Of a stretch of 64,000 nucleotides of DNA, positions 38,720 to 51,978 are shown piece after piece. The DNA is taken from assembly GCF_019059575.1 (NCBI RefSeq), contig NW_024881709.1:496001-560000 (forward strand), given 5' to 3'. Numbering within the stretch: the first letter of the stretch is position 1; every line of letters starts with the position of its first letter. The notes under the pieces were generated by a model, which saw nothing but the letters and a program-made list of their open reading frames with translations, was not told the DNA's origin and made no database searches. Source of the stretch: Amphibalanus amphitrite. Taxonomy: Eukaryota; Arthropoda; Thecostraca; Balanomorpha; Balanidae. The position numbers and the translations under genes were made by a program.

Positions 38720-39900
38720 GAAGATTCAGGCCCCGTCGCGCTAGAATGGCATATCGGCCCACTGTGCGTCGCTCCCTCACTCCTGCTGCTGGCTGTTGTC
38801 AGGCTACCGGCTGTGGAAGGCTCGAAACTCGAAAACACTGCATTGTAAGCATATCCTCCACAGGGACTTACCGCCCAACCTCATTAGCAAATGGCCTGCT
38901 GTGTCGCCGCAAGCCGCTGTAGTAGGATGTAAAATTAGAGCTCTCGACACCGGCTTTTGCCTGTTTTGTCGCTGACTTTTAAGAAGGCGGTGGCGGTGTT
39001 TCTCAGATGTGTAAATCGTTAGGAGTCTGGTTCACGGCGAAATGTCGCTGTTGAAGGTGTCTGGCGGGGTGCTGCTGCCGCGGCCGCCGGGCGTGATTAC
39101 ACGTGCTTCAGTCTCAAGCAATTATTGTCCTATTAAAAACCACTCTGCTTTATGTATGTAGTAGTTATCATATCTCGTTTTTCTACTACTACTCGTTTTT
39201 CAAAGAACATATAAGGTGCAAACATTTTGCATTTTCTTTCAGATGTAAAAGGAACACATAACATGAGCTTATCATACAATTTAAATATTATACTGCATTT
39301 AATTAAGTTCTTGACTTAATGCTTCAGGCACCTACTAAACACTTAAAATGTTTGCTGAAGTCAGCGGTGTGGTTTCTATTATTGCACCAATAAATGGATG
39401 GTCACAAACACTGGCTGCTGTTTGTGATAGTGTACAATAAATAACACCGTTCTGGCTATCGCAGAGACGACTGTAAGCGGACACGGCGGTTCGGTGCAAT
39501 CTTTATTGGATGTCAACCGTTAGTGAGCGCCCGGAAAACTATTTGTGACACCCCCCTCTCCCTCTCCCCCCCCCCCCCGATGGCCGCGGGCGGAGGCCGA
39601 AGAAAATGTGGTCCAAAGCCTCCACAATAACTAAAACGGGCCTGGTATTAAAAATCAATTATTTTTCTGTAAGAAATGTTGTATTGACCAATGAACAAAG
39701 TTGATGTAACATTGTGTAGGAATATTGTGCCTATCCACTTTTCTTTTCTTTTTGCGGCAGAAGGAATGCTTTTTTGAACCTCTTCTCAGTGGTTGATGGT
39801 TGTTTATTCACTATTGTCCATTCACCATGACGCATAACTGGTAGCATAGCACTCTCTCCAGAAGAATTTTGGATTATGGCACGCACAGGATTTATACTTT
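38720..39900. other. no gene seen; contains a C-run
   Basis: Mixed sequence with a poly-C tract at about 39555-39580. No exon is supported. Confidence 0.35.
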
Positions 39901-39914
39901 TTACTCTCTCCCTC

Positions 39915-40019
<105 letters not shown>

Positions 40020-40029
40020 ACTTATCTCC

Positions 40030-42940
40030 TCTCCCCCCAAGCTGACCTGTGTCTGATATTCTCATGACAAATGATGGATGGCGTACTCCAGCCATCTCAT
40101 GAAATCACCATGTTCAAAAATACAGCCAACTTCTTTTCACGAGTAATGCCAACACGGAGCTAGAGTGATGGATGTACAAGTTAATCTGGTGTGACTGCGC
40201 CGCTATCTCGTAATTACTGAGTGCAGGGAACCGCTGCAATATTACTGTCGTCATTAAATTCAGTGAGCTGTGCCAAGCAATTTGCGTTTGTATTCATGCA
40301 TTGACCTATCGGTCCCAAGTTGATTTGTGCATTGTAACTGCCTCATAATTTGGTCGTCACGTCTCCGCTATATCAGAAAGCCGTCATGTGTGAAGCTCTA
40401 GGAGTCCTGCGGCTGCAGGGGAGGCCGAGGATCCTGAAAGCGCTGTTGGGTGTGAGGGACGACCGTTGGCTGGTCGGACTGGTCAGCAGCGGTGGGGGGT
40501 CGACCTCTGAGAACGGGTCGTCCCCTGGGCGATGGGGACTGGTCGTCCTCTCAGTGGTTATTTCTGCCGACATTCACTGGACTGATGTGTTCATTAGCGG
40601 ACGAGCGGACGGGCCGCGGCAGCCGTGTGTGGTCGCATACAGGTGCCTTGGACACGACTGGCTTCCCGAGCTGTCAGCCACTGCCCATTGCTGTAAGGCA
40701 CAGACTGTCACACCTGTCACACCTGTCACGGCTGTCATTCCTGCGAGGTAAAGACTGCCACTGCTGTGTCACTGCCGCGCATTGAAGGCTGCTTTGTGCT
40801 TACAGCACTCACAGGATAGACACTTAACCTGATATCGCACATATTGACTGCCAGGGCCCCCTAACTGAAGTACTTGCAGCACAGCAAACAGCTAAGCTGC
40901 AACTGCTTTAGCATCTCGATTAACAGCTTTATTATTGTGCTTTACGGCCTGAGCCTTGTTCATATTGCTGCTCACCTGCCCGCACGAGGTCCAGCGCTGA
41001 GGTTTACTGCCGCTACCAAGCGGTGCTCTGCACGGTTTAACGGTTTACTGCCAACTTAGGGGCACCTTCGGCTTATATTTAGCGGCCCTGTCAGCTGCTG
41101 GCTGGGTCGAACGACAGCGTGTGGGCGATGGCCGCGTCACCCCTCGTCTCCTTTCACCTTTGTCCCGGCCGTTGCTCAGGACCTGCCTGCTCCGTGTGGC
41201 GTTGAGAGGTCTGGTTTGGTCATACAAAGGCCGACAATAGATGCGGCGTGGACACCGGTCTGTCTCTCGCACCGGGTTGGGAACAGGTCGAGGCCCTAGG
41301 GGCGCGCCGACTACTATCCTAACTCCGCAAGATAGACACAGGAACCAGCCTCCCGTCTACATACCCCATATGCTCCGGTAGAGCAATGCAGAGCAGACAG
41401 ACATAAACACCAGTTGTTGTCTACCGGTGCAGTGGCTTGAAGCGGATAGAGCAACACAGGGCAGACAGACGGAGACATCTTTCTCTGTCCTCCAATGGCT
41501 CTTAGACACAGCCAGAACGATGAACAGAGGGACAAAGTCCGGTAGCGGAGACGAACTAATAATTGGACATCGGCTGTCAATCCCGGCAATCCTGCCCCTG
41601 GCGTGTGCAGAAAAAGAGCATACAGACCGTACTGAGAAACACCAATAAGGAAGAAATACCAGCTACTAATCTCCTCAAAGAATATCCCTGCCATGACGAC
41701 AATATGAGCATGGAGCATTGAGTGGTACGTCTTACGGGTGGTTTTGTCAGTTCCAGGATTTGGAAATCTGCCAACGGCCAATATTTGTCTTTATCGCTAA
41801 GCTTACCCAATACCCATCGATCAGTGGTTGAGACATTCACACACCGGTGCTATCGTCAGTATTCAGCCGACAGCAATAACGGTCTCATATCGGCCAAACT
41901 TGATTACCTTGTCCTCTGAGCTACCATCCGTCTTGGTTATCGTAGACATTGTCGTGGACACATGTGTGCTCCTCTGTAACCTTGGTCGGTCTTTTATACT
42001 GACTCGTACATGCAGGGTACTACGGCCTTAGCTCCTTCGCTGTATTAAAGTGGGCTTCAATCGATATAATCATCTAATAGCGAATAGAAATAACCGCTTT
42101 GCTTCGCGGCCGGTAGTTTATCATCCCACCAATAGATGTCGCGGTGATCGAACGCCTGGATGGCTATGCTGCGCCGCATTACTCCTCAGCTTCCATTTCT
42201 CTCCATAGCACAGTGGGGATTTTTCCGATCTAGCGCCTATTAATTCAAAAAATATTTTTTGGATTTTTGTTTATTTTTTGTGTCAGTAGGGCTAAGAAAT
42301 GTCTGAATTTTTCATATATGGCATTGTTTTATCTGTATGTCCACAGCAAAACTAGGAAAAATGCGCCCAAAGTTCACACTCATGCGTGATTACTCAATGG
42401 GCTCAGCAAGGCCCGAAAGTATAGCCATGTATAGCTCAATTTCATTGTCCTGTCCTGTTGGTTTTAACCTTGCGAGGTCTTAAAGTTGCATATCGTCTGA
42501 AAGGCACCTTTATTAGGAATGGAATGGCAAACAGAAAGTATGCCACAACCTTACTAAGGTCACAAAAATGCCCTTTACAAAAAAAACCCTTACAGACACC
42601 ATATTGAAGGAATGGTATTCTAAATAAATGTAGGAAATCAACAATGTTCTCCACACTTTTCCACTCCGAAATATATCATATCGAATTCGCCACTTTCTTC
42701 TGCACAAGACAACGCCTAGTTTGGCTGCCGAAACTTGCCTGAACACGGAATATTCTCATTAGAGTATCTTAACACCCCACTCGAGGAGCGCTAGGGCAAA
42801 CAGCACGATATAGGAATGTTCCGGACATAGGCGAATAATTTTACTTCGTGATTTATATGATGCATATTTTCTGAGACACATTCATTAGGAAAAGGATGAC
42901 AAGCGTAAATTATACATACCGTAACCTTATTAACCATCGC
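40030..42940. other. no gene seen
   Basis: The longest frame (40350-40751) shows no domain or cysteine pattern. A short direct repeat around AGAGCAA...GCAGACAGAC occurs at 41380 and 41447. This stretch lies in the intron before BED exon D. Confidence 0.35.
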
Positions 42941-42945
42941 ACTTG

Positions 42946-42976
42946 TGGGGAGGGGGAGGGGGAGGGGGAAGGGGTC
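42946..42976 (+). repeat. G-quadruplex-type G-tracts
   Basis: Five G-runs of four to five bases separated by single A or short spacers (GGGGAGGGGGAGGGGG...), abutting the end of the inverted repeat copy. Confidence 0.85.
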
Positions 42977-43800
42977 GGATAAAACCCCATGGTTTTCCGC
43001 AAATTACTCGCGCAAAAAGCGGCCGATCGCGCCGAAACTTTCGGTGCCCTCGAGATCATCAATTTTACATCTAACCTAAAAATTTCATGACTCTGATCCA
43101 GCTGACCTTTGACCTGTGGCATATTTCTCGAGACCATGTTTGGCCGGAATCGCGATTCGGCGTATGCTAGCTCACATTATCCGCGGTTTCCAGTCTTTTT
43201 GTGGTTTTAAACGTTCAAATATGTGAAATGATGTTGGTGCCATGCATAATGGTGGGTGTCAAGGTCACGTGAAGGTCAAGTCAAGGTCATTGACCTTTTG
43301 ATGACCTTGGTTCACTTTTTCGAGTTTTACTTGTTTCTAGGGTAATTTTTGGTGCTGATTTCGAATTTAGCAGCCATTTGAATATTTACGAAGTAGTTCT
43401 GGTGCCTTCGTTCCATGTTACGAAGCTATCAGTAGTAGGTGACACTTCTATGGATGGCCGGCAGGACGCCTACTAGTTGATCTAACCTGACCTGACCCGA
43501 CCTGGCCTAAATGCATAAAGACATCGTCTGTGATCAAAACTAACATGAAATTCGTGATCAGCACCCCAACATACCCCGTAACACCCTAACTTTGCGAAGT
43601 TTCAAGAGGTCTCGATTTCCCAACTTTAGTTGGGTCATTAAACTGACTTGGAAAGTCAGCTTATGACCTTGGACTTTGAAATTGGATATATTCGGCCTCA
43701 TTTCGTCATAGGCAGCACGCTTGACTTTTCCGCGAAGCTCTAGCTTGATTAGGGGCCAAACGGCTGAGCAGGGGGTCCAATCGCACCCCCCTATACTATG
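42975..43800 (-). repeat. ~800-bp dispersed repeat, copy 2 (inverted)
   Basis: Read on the minus strand it follows the same order of blocks as 37925-38710, including the GGGGG...CCCCC hairpin end (43770-43798), the TAGAGCTTCGCGGAAAAG-like block and the block near the other end. Spacing between copies is about 4.3 kb. Confidence 0.75.
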
Positions 43801-43809
43801 TTGATTATG

Positions 43810-44529
43810 CACATTTACAGGTAAAATTCTCACCAGGACACACCAGCCAACATCTGTGCACAATCTGGCTACAATTCTACCTATGGTTTGCCCTCTACGA
43901 ATAAATACGTGCTAGATCGGAAAAATCCCCACTGTGCATAGATGTCGTGCGAGGAGCGCCTGAATAGGTATGCTGTGCCGCATCGCACGCACACCGCTGA
44001 CGCTGGCGCAGTTCGGTGTGGGAATATTCGGAGCGTAGTAGTTTGGCGCGGGCAATCCTTTGTAGACAAGAATTGGCTTCTATGCATTTCAGGTTACCTA
44101 CGAACAGTGGTGTATGTAAGATTTCAATATAATAACTATGCTTTTAAAGATATCTGGCTGGTTATTCTGTCACTTCGCTTCCCGATACCGCTCTCATTAA
44201 TCCCTACCCGACAGCAATTATATTATGTGTTTTATCCCACGGCTTTACAACATCCGGTGGCTTCTCTACCGCTGTTATGCTTGTCAGTGGTACAGGGAAT
44301 CTATTATCCAGTATCCACGTCAGTGATAATTTGCACTAATCGGCTTTGTTTCTGTCACTCTGAAATGCTGCCCTGCTACATACTGCGGCTAATGCATCGC
44401 AATGTATAATCCTGTCAGGCTTACAATGATGGTCGTGTAAGCGCGGTATACTGCCACCAGCGTCAATAAACCACGCCGCACAAACACGGCAATATCACTC
44501 CCCCTCCCTCCCTCCTCCCCGTGTTGCAG
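43810..44529. other. no gene seen; intron upstream of BED exon D
   Basis: AT-rich sequence ending in a CCTCCC-rich pyrimidine tract (44495-44520) that serves as the polypyrimidine tract of exon D. Confidence 0.45.
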
Positions 44530-44837
44530 ACTTTAAGCGCCGCTGCCGCAGCCTGGTCTGGGAGTATTTCGAGCGCATCACACCGTTCGACGCTCGCTGT
44601 TTGGTGTGTGGCCGCGTGTTCCGTCAAGGTGCCTCTGGTAACACGACCAACCTGCGTGTTCATTTGCACACGCATGACGTGTACCTGCGTCCGCTGGCGG
44701 CGGGTGGTGGGCTGGTCGGCGGACCGACAGGCAGCGGGGTGGGGAGGGCCAGTCTGTCTGCCGCACAGAGTCAGCTGATACAGATACAGATAGAGGACGT
44801 GAGTCAGGGGACCCTCAAAGCGGATGGTAGCGAGTAG
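44530..44837 (+). CDS. BTB-BED transcription factor, terminal exon D (BED finger 4)
   Basis: The acceptor CCGTGTTGCAG/AC gives phase-1 entry, and TAG is at 44835-44837; about 102 codons. The BED finger reads RSLVWEYFERI, CLVC (C-x2-C) and LRVHLHTH (H-x3-H). The Gly-rich tail carries SQLIQIQIEDVSQ, which differs from the Pro-rich tails of A-C. It lies 10.6 kb beyond exon C with repeats between. A polyadenylation-type AATAAA at about 45504 lies 670 nt downstream. Confidence 0.85.
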
Positions 44838-44839
44838 CG

Positions 44840-45990
44840 ACGGCGACGTTTGGCAGGTTTAGGGCGGTGGAGTTGTGACTGTCAAAGAGGGCCAAACACA
44901 GCTTGATGTAAGGCCGTGTGTGGGAAGCGGGGACGACAGATGTGAATGGATCGGAAGGACTTTGGTCGTATGGGTTATTGTATGTTCCAGAGATGGATAA
45001 GAAAAGACAGTGTAGAGCGTGGCAGAAGTCTGCGAGACTTGGAAACATTTATGAAGGGTGGGAAACAATGTTTCCTTACTCGATAATGTTAGGCCGCTGG
45101 AGCCAACGCAAGATGTTGCAGATGCAGATCATGATTTAAATGTTTTTTTTTTTGTAAATATTAGGCCTGTACATGTGTTAAGGACCAATAGATTTGGTTG
45201 TGCTTTTTTTCTTTTTTTCTAGCTTTCATGGGCGATCGGCAAATGTGATCCGCCAATCCATGTTGATTGAGTGCTGAAATAGACATCACTGATTGCTGAA
45301 CTTGTGTATTGTTGTGTTGATATAGGTCAATGTAGTGTCTGACTCTTGAGCTGGTGAGTCAAATCTGCTGCCGTGCTCGCCATTTGCTTCTGTGGTGGAT
45401 GACCTCCAGTCAGCCGGGCAGTGATTGTGTCGCATCAGGGAGAGCATGTAAAGTCAGTTTGAGTGGGGTGGATTGAATCCGCTTACGCCCCGATGCGTTA
45501 CGCAATAAAATTAATTAATTATGCCGCCAATGAGAAATTACTGGTCAGTCGATGAAGCCTACAGATGAAAGCTTACAGAACGTGGGTTAGGCCTCTGAAG
45601 CCAGCCTCTATTCGAAACTTCTTTGGTATTATTTCCTGGAATGCCATTATTGTGTGATGATTTAATAATAATTAAATAATTTAAATTGAGTAAGTAAAAG
45701 TAATTTTCGATAGTAGTTAGTTGACAGTTTAGGCTTGGAAATGCTTATAATTTGTCAGTTGCTATCACCATTCCAGCTATCATATTTGACATGAACCAGT
45801 TGTATGGTTGTCTTTACCGCAAATGCAAATTTTACAACGATGACCATATTCGGGTTGCCCAAACGTATTGAAGCAAACACCATGCAACATTGTTTAAAAA
45901 ACTAAAACAAAAAAAAAAAACACCATATTACTTCCTCAGTGGCACATGCATATTACCATTGGCTAGTGTGACCTTATCACATCTTCGCAA
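44840..45990. other. 3' flank of BED exon D, no further gene seen
   Basis: AT-rich beyond 45.1 kb. It likely includes the 3' untranslated region of isoform D. Confidence 0.4.
45504..45509 (+). other. possible polyadenylation signal for terminal exon D
   Basis: The first AATAAA after the exon D stop, about 670 nt downstream. Confidence 0.4.
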
Positions 45991-45992
45991 TG

Positions 45993-46672
45993 TGATACGG
46001 AGCGAGCGAAGCGAGCGTAGTTTTTCCTTAGATTAACGGAAATTTCTGAGTATGAGCGGCCGGCCGGCCGGCCGGCCGTATACGGACGCTTTTGCGAGGC
46101 TTATATCTCAGCAACCACTTGACCGATTTACATGCGGTAATTTTTGTAGGGTAGCTTCTTTCCTTCTACCAAGTATTGGACTATTCCCGTCGTCCCGATG
46201 CATGTGGGTGACCCCTTATGCACGTGCCACGTGCAAAACGAAGAGGTGTCAGTTTCCTACTTGTTGCAATATCTCGGTAACTACTTGGCCGACTGCGCTA
46301 AAATTTGGCATGTAGGTAGGCACCCACTAGCCACTGCATATCCATGTGCCAGAGTTGGGCTACTGCTGCACGTGCGCACGTGCAGGGGTCGTTTCCAGAT
46401 CTCGAGAACGGCTCGACCGATTGCGCTCAAATTTGGTACACAGTTGGGGACCGGTTAGTAGGGTGCCGTGCAAAAGTCAGTCGGGAGCCATTTTGCACGT
46501 GCGCACGTGCAGGGTGCCGCTTCCAGATCTCGAGAACGGCTGGGCCGATTGTGCTCAAATTTGGCACATCGCTAGAGACCGGTTAGTAGGGTGCCGTGCA
46601 CAAGTCAGTTGGAGGTACCCCCTCGCAAGTTCGCACGTGCAAGGCCCGTCCTCTCGCTCGCTCCGTTAGTCG
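45993..46672. mobile_element. possible non-autonomous element with ACGGAGCGAGCGA inverted ends
   Basis: ACGGAGCGAGCGA at 45993-46005 is mirrored by TCGCTCGCTCCGT at about 46660-46672. The interior begins with a (GGCC)n run (46057-46078) and is filled by a tandem repeat. No coding is seen. Confidence 0.5.
46100..46650 (+). repeat. ~115-bp tandem repeat with CACGTG sites
   Basis: Four degenerate units share a core like ATCTCGAGAACGGCT..CCGATTG.GCTCAAATTTGG. At their junctions lie GCACGTGCGCACGTGC or single CACGTG palindromes (E-box type). The last two units are the most alike. Frames across it read as repeats such as DLENGWADCAQIW and are not taken as genes. Confidence 0.85.
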
Positions 46673-46689
46673 CCCCAAAAGGCGTTATA

Positions 46690-49600
46690 CTGGTATACGT
46701 GTCGGACGTGAGCACATATTTGTGCGCGCGTGCCTCCACTAACCTCCACCTCCACTAACATGAATCACATTTGGCTCGGTGATCTGCTTTTGTCACGTCG
46801 CAGAAATGCTATCGTCATGTGAACCTTTACTAATGTTCTTGTGTGGTGTTCACTAAGGTCAAGGAAACCTTTTTTCGTCAATCTGTTTGACTTTATACGC
46901 ATTTGCAGGTTTGTATGCCTTTATTTTGAGACAGTAAAATCAGCGCAGTGCGTAGTGCTCATTGGGCATATCTGTGTCTTTATTCCTCAATCGGCACAAA
47001 TGAACGCATTTTCCTTGCAAGAACATGGGGACGCCAAACGAGTCAAGATATAACCTTTCTTCAGGCTATAATAGTAATAATGATGAAATGAATGGAATGG
47101 TTCGAGTTTCTGCTTCTGCTGTTTTCTTTCTGGTATAAATATTCCATGTAGCTTTGTAGGTTTCAGAACTTAGTTACAGAAAACCCAGCAAATCACGTCG
47201 GTTACATAACGGCCCCCAACGGTCACTGCACCCGAATACCCATCAAAAGAAAAATGATCGTGTACCAAATATATTACAGTATATCCTCTACCCTTTCAGC
47301 TTTCACGTGCAAGCAGCATGGTAGCTTTCACTTATGCGATAACTGGAACTTGACTACGACGCTAGCCTATAGGCCAACATGCTCTTATGCAGTTACGTAT
47401 GCCTAGGTAAGTACTTGCCTTTCAAAGCGTGCATGATGTCCTCTTAATGGCTGCGAAAACATCATTTACGTCGGTATGATGCGTGACGTGTTTTTCCATG
47501 CCATACAGACTGGACTGAACACAACTAAAATATGGGGCACCGCAAAATCCGCGAGCTAATAGCTTATGTCACATGCCTCACCGGGATCCATACCGGCAAG
47601 GCATGCCTCTACAGACTATATGTAATAACTTTTTTAAACCAACTATATTGCCCCACAGTCACTGCCGGATGCAGGCAGATGGTAGATGCAGCCACCGTAG
47701 CACCTTCTTTAGGTTGCTTACTAGTTACTAGGGTGTCTTCACTGGTTCAGATGGCTTTGACGTCAATACACAGTGTAATGTAATAAATCTGAACGCTTTC
47801 ATCTGCCATTTTCTGCTATGATGGAATTTAGTTCAAATACTTTTATTCATTAAAATAACTGTTATAGCAGAATGTTTCGCCCGAGTCCTCGACTATATAC
47901 ACCCTGTCCAAAATATGCATGAATTCAGTTATAACCTCTGGTAAGAATGCAATAACGGGTCTTGTTTCAGCGGAAGGTGAACTCAGATGGGGGAACACGG
48001 TGCTGGATAATCTAATAAACGGCTGCCTGCTGAAAGGAATTTCTTAGATGCGCTCAACATATGATCCAATTAAATTTCCCAGGACCGTCGTGTCCAGAAG
48101 TCCAACTATTTGTAAATATCGTGCATACTTTAGGCTTGCATATAGTTCACGCTCCCTATGGCATTAGCTTTTGCTCATTGTTCAATAGCATGAATAACCC
48201 AGACTATTCCCCAAATGCGCTCATCAGTCTTTTTTTTAGGTAGATACGCAAAAGCCATTTTACGACAGCCATCTTTTTAAATTGACTTAATTATCTAATT
48301 TAGTTGACCTTGTGTATTTCATCAAATGTTAGGTACTGGTGTGGCTCAGCATTGTACCTATTGCCGGGACTCTGGGGCATTAACTCAAAAAAAAAAAAAA
48401 TGAAAGCATGTCGTTGTAACAGATGTGTGAGCTACCGTTTGAACAGTTTGGGATTTTGCCCGGTTTCCGCAGTTTGTCGCTAATGAATACGGATGGTGTG
48501 ATGTCTGGGGCCCACTTGGCAGCCGGGGGGTCCCCATCAGTAACGCTCCGCTGACTTGTGGGTGGTTCGCGGAGATCGACTTCTTCGCAGCACCGGAAGA
48601 GTTCTCCAACTGACCAGGTCACTGCTGAGTGCTGGTCACACCCACGGTCACTGTTTACCAGCGTCACTGTCACCAGTGATTGTGATATGTCACTTGATTG
48701 TCACTGAGAGACATTAGTGAAAGAGTTCAGCGGTCACTGGAATTAAGAATATACGCTGTTGTGCTGACCGGCCCCAACGCGCCGGGTCGGCCGCCGCCGC
48801 GCCAGCCGGCTCGGCAGTTCGCGGCGAAACGACGACGACGGCGCCGGCGTCGCACGATTCGATTGACGTGCATTGTGTGACGAATAATCAAGAAATAGAC
48901 ATTCATCAAAGAACTCTTTTGGTCCTCCGATTCATGAAACGATTGGATTAGATACGCAGACTCCGAGGGGATGACCACGAATCACACGAACATTTTGGTC
49001 CTCCGGGTGACGAGTTGGAATAAGTGCAACCGCTATATGTGACGTAATGCAATGAGCTATAGGCATCGGTGATTGTTGAAATTCACTTAGTCAATAGTGA
49101 CGACTAGCAGTCACTGGCCATTGTTGAGGATTTGGTCTCCGGTGCACGAACTCAGCATTGCTGTATCGATGATCAGTCGGCTCGCAGTCGTAGCGGGGGC
49201 CAGCTCTGGGCTAGTGCTCGCTTGGGACAGGAAGACAGACCTTTATGTTGACCTACAAATGCATGTCACACTGGACTGCTTAGTGGATGTCAAATTGTTC
49301 AATTCCAGCTGATTTGATGGCGCTGACGGCTCAACTTAACTCATTCAGCCGCAACTGCTCTATTCTTGGAAGTCCAAAGAGCACTATTAAGCTCAGTCCA
49401 TCATCTGAAATGCAAATTAATAGGAGGACGGATTCTTGGAACGTTTCCTGAAACTGTTCCATTGTGCAAAGCGGCTTTAATGGTTTGCGCGGCTACGAAT
49501 TCCTGAAAACAGTTTCTCAACAGCGCGGCGATAGAGCTAATGCATAGAACTATGCCGATTCCCCTTCCATGTGTTTGACGGCTGAAATACTGTTTCTTAC

Positions 49601-51200
49601 AGTGGATGAATGCTGTGTATTTAGCCCACCAGACTTCGAAATGTGCTTAATGTTCTCCGACTCACGGCGTTCGATAGAACATAGACTTTTGGGGTAGTTC
49701 TGAGCTTTGAAGTTCTGTAACTGAATCTCGATAACCCAGATTTGTGAGTCTGAACTGATCAGTATGCATGACCCAGCCTTTCGATTCTCCCGGAGTGTTC
49801 CCGAACGTCTGGAACTCGCTCGTGATGCACCCGATTATAGACTCGATGACTTCCGGCGCATCGGAACAGCCGGAAACACATACGTTAGTATCTGATCTCT
49901 CATTCTCATCATTATCTAGCGTGCGAGAAAAGATTGTTTGATACGCAGAGCCGGTGCGGTACAGTAAACCGAGAAACAGTGTGTTGTGTTTGTTCCTATC
50001 AAAATGGAATCTTTTACGTGCCTTGCATGCTTGAAAAAAAACAACATGGTTAAATCAGTCGACGGCCCATATCCAGTTACGATATGCTACTATGCGTCCG
50101 ATGTGAATTATTGTTTGTGTAACTCAGATAAGCTTGTTCTGCGCTTGATTTTACACTTGGTGAGTTTTGTTACGCCTCGGATTATGAAATACATGCTATT
50201 CGGACCAGTTGCGGGTGATTTAACTGTGAATTCAACACTGATGCACTTAATAAAACAAATAAATTAGACTATAGAAGGAAAGATAACGGTTCAAGTGCAC
50301 TCAGCTTCAAAGGTCTCTGCTGTAATCGCCTTTGGCAATCAAATTGGTGATCAATGGGTTGATGCGCTTGCGCCATCCGCCACGATTCTTGCCTGGCATC
50401 CGCTCGTGACACTGCTGACTGCCTTTCTTATCATCTCTCTATTCCGTACCGACCGTGCTTCACTGACGGTCGCTGACGGGGTTCGATGAGCGCAGTGGGG
50501 CGAACAATGTGCTGCAAAGTTCTTGAACCGGAAGAAGAAACTTTTGCTGATTGCCTCGACGCTGCAACAGGTGTTAGCCATTGCATGCAGTTTTATCAGA
50601 GTTGAGATAGAGGGTTGCATGTTTTCGGGACTATCGTTGACTTGGATAGGTGTCGAGAAGTTGTGGCCCAATAGAGCAGTCAGTTAACATTTAAAGCTGA
50701 CTGGTTAGATTCTTTTCGCCAGCACATTTCGCCTTTTTGCACCTGACCTGTATATTCTGGTTGGTTTAAAAGAGAACCTTAGGCTGGAAGAATTACAAAC
50801 GAAATGACATTTTGTTCTTGTTTCACTTAGCCTGTGGTCGAAGGTTTCCTGAGCTGACAAAGTAACTCGCAGCACACTCGTGCGCAATAGATGCTACTCG
50901 TTATTTTTCGCAAATGGTGTTGATATCTTAGTTACAGCTGTGCTCAGATTAGGTGCGCAGCTGATCTCTTTTGACTTTTTCAACTGATGAACATTTGTTT
51001 CTCTAAAACTCAAAACATGTATGTCTCCCCTCTCCTAGGTGTAATTGAATTACATAATTGCTTATTCGCTGCCTTTTCACAATTTTAATCATGCCTTTCT
51101 GGCCTCTTGCAGCAAATATAACTTGATATTCAAAACAGAATACCCAGAATCACTTTCATGAGTCGGATTTTCGTTTTTGCGGGCCTCTGCGCCGTAAACA
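46690..51200. other. no gene seen
   Basis: Short frames only. A GC-rich Arg-coding patch at 48770-48860 and a frame at 49986-50267 show no family features. Confidence 0.35.
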
Positions 51201-51204
51201 GAAC

Positions 51205-51210
51205 GTCAAT

Positions 51211-51241
<31 letters not shown>

Positions 51242-51977
51242 CGTTTATTAAGGAACAAAAGATACACGAAAAATAAAGCATGATCAATGAAACATATGGC
51301 ACAATGTAGCAACATAAAAGTGATAGCAGAGTGGTGCAAAAGCGCAATCGCTTAACTCGAGGCACCACTCTAGAACAAAAATAAAACATGTGAACCAACC
51401 GCCGCCGCCGCTGACCAGTCGCTCATGAGCGGTAAATTTTGGTGTTCCATCAGCCGCTCAGCTCTCGGGATTGCAAATTTTGAAAACCTTGAATGAATTT
51501 ATTTGTTACTACGAAAATATATTTGTTTTTGTCAAAAACTTTTGAAAGGCGTAAGCCATTTCTCGACTGCCCTCGCCACTCAAGCGATCTCCGTGGATAA
51601 GAATGTTCAATTTTTGGTCGGGTGAGTAATTTGCAAAATTTTCTCCCAGTATACGAGAAGCGTTATCAAATAGTGTTTTCCTTTGGGCATCATAATTTCG
51701 ACAGAATATTACGTAGTGGCGGACATCTTCCTTGAAGTGGCCGCAAGAACATTCAGGCGAATCTGCTTTGTTGATTTGAAAACGATGAGAATTTAGACAA
51801 AACATTTCAGTTCTTAGTCGGGTATGTAGAATATTTCCAGTTTTTGAGCCAATTTTGTAGTAGTCTGGGGGTTTGGGCATCCCTAGTCGCTGGTTAATTT
51901 CTTTTTTGAAGGATGTATGGGGCAAGGATCTTAATGATTCTGGGAGGTGGTTCCATAGTTTGGCAGTTGATAGGAAA
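51205..51977 (-). mobile_element. non-LTR retrotransposon 3' fragment (minus)
   Basis: The minus-strand frame from about 51977 to 51509 encodes the C-terminal end of a non-LTR polyprotein: STAKLWNHLPESL, then a Cys/His motif (CSCGHFKEDVRHYVIFC). A 3' non-coding tail runs to an AATAAA (near 51243) and ends in (TG)n at 51238-51211. The 11-base GTAAACAGAAC flanks it on both sides (51194-51204 and 51979-51989), fitting a target-site duplication of a 5'-truncated insertion. Confidence 0.8.
51211..51238. repeat. (CA)n microsatellite forming the 3' tail of the minus-strand element
   Basis: 14 CA units directly after the element's 3' non-coding region. CR1/L2-type elements often end in such simple repeats. 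Confidence 0.9.
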
Positions 51978-51978
51978 G

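Noticed and set aside
38665..38922. Arg-rich 85-codon frame
   Set aside because: Overlaps the end of a dispersed repeat that recurs inverted at 42975-43800; no domain.
40350..40751. 133-codon frame as a further terminal exon of the BTB gene
   Set aside because: No BED, C2H2 or FLYWCH pattern and no phase-1 acceptor in the right place.
46198..46669. Frames such as DLENGWADCAQIW repeated
   Set aside because: They arise from a ~115-bp tandem DNA repeat within a transposon-like unit; no start or family support.
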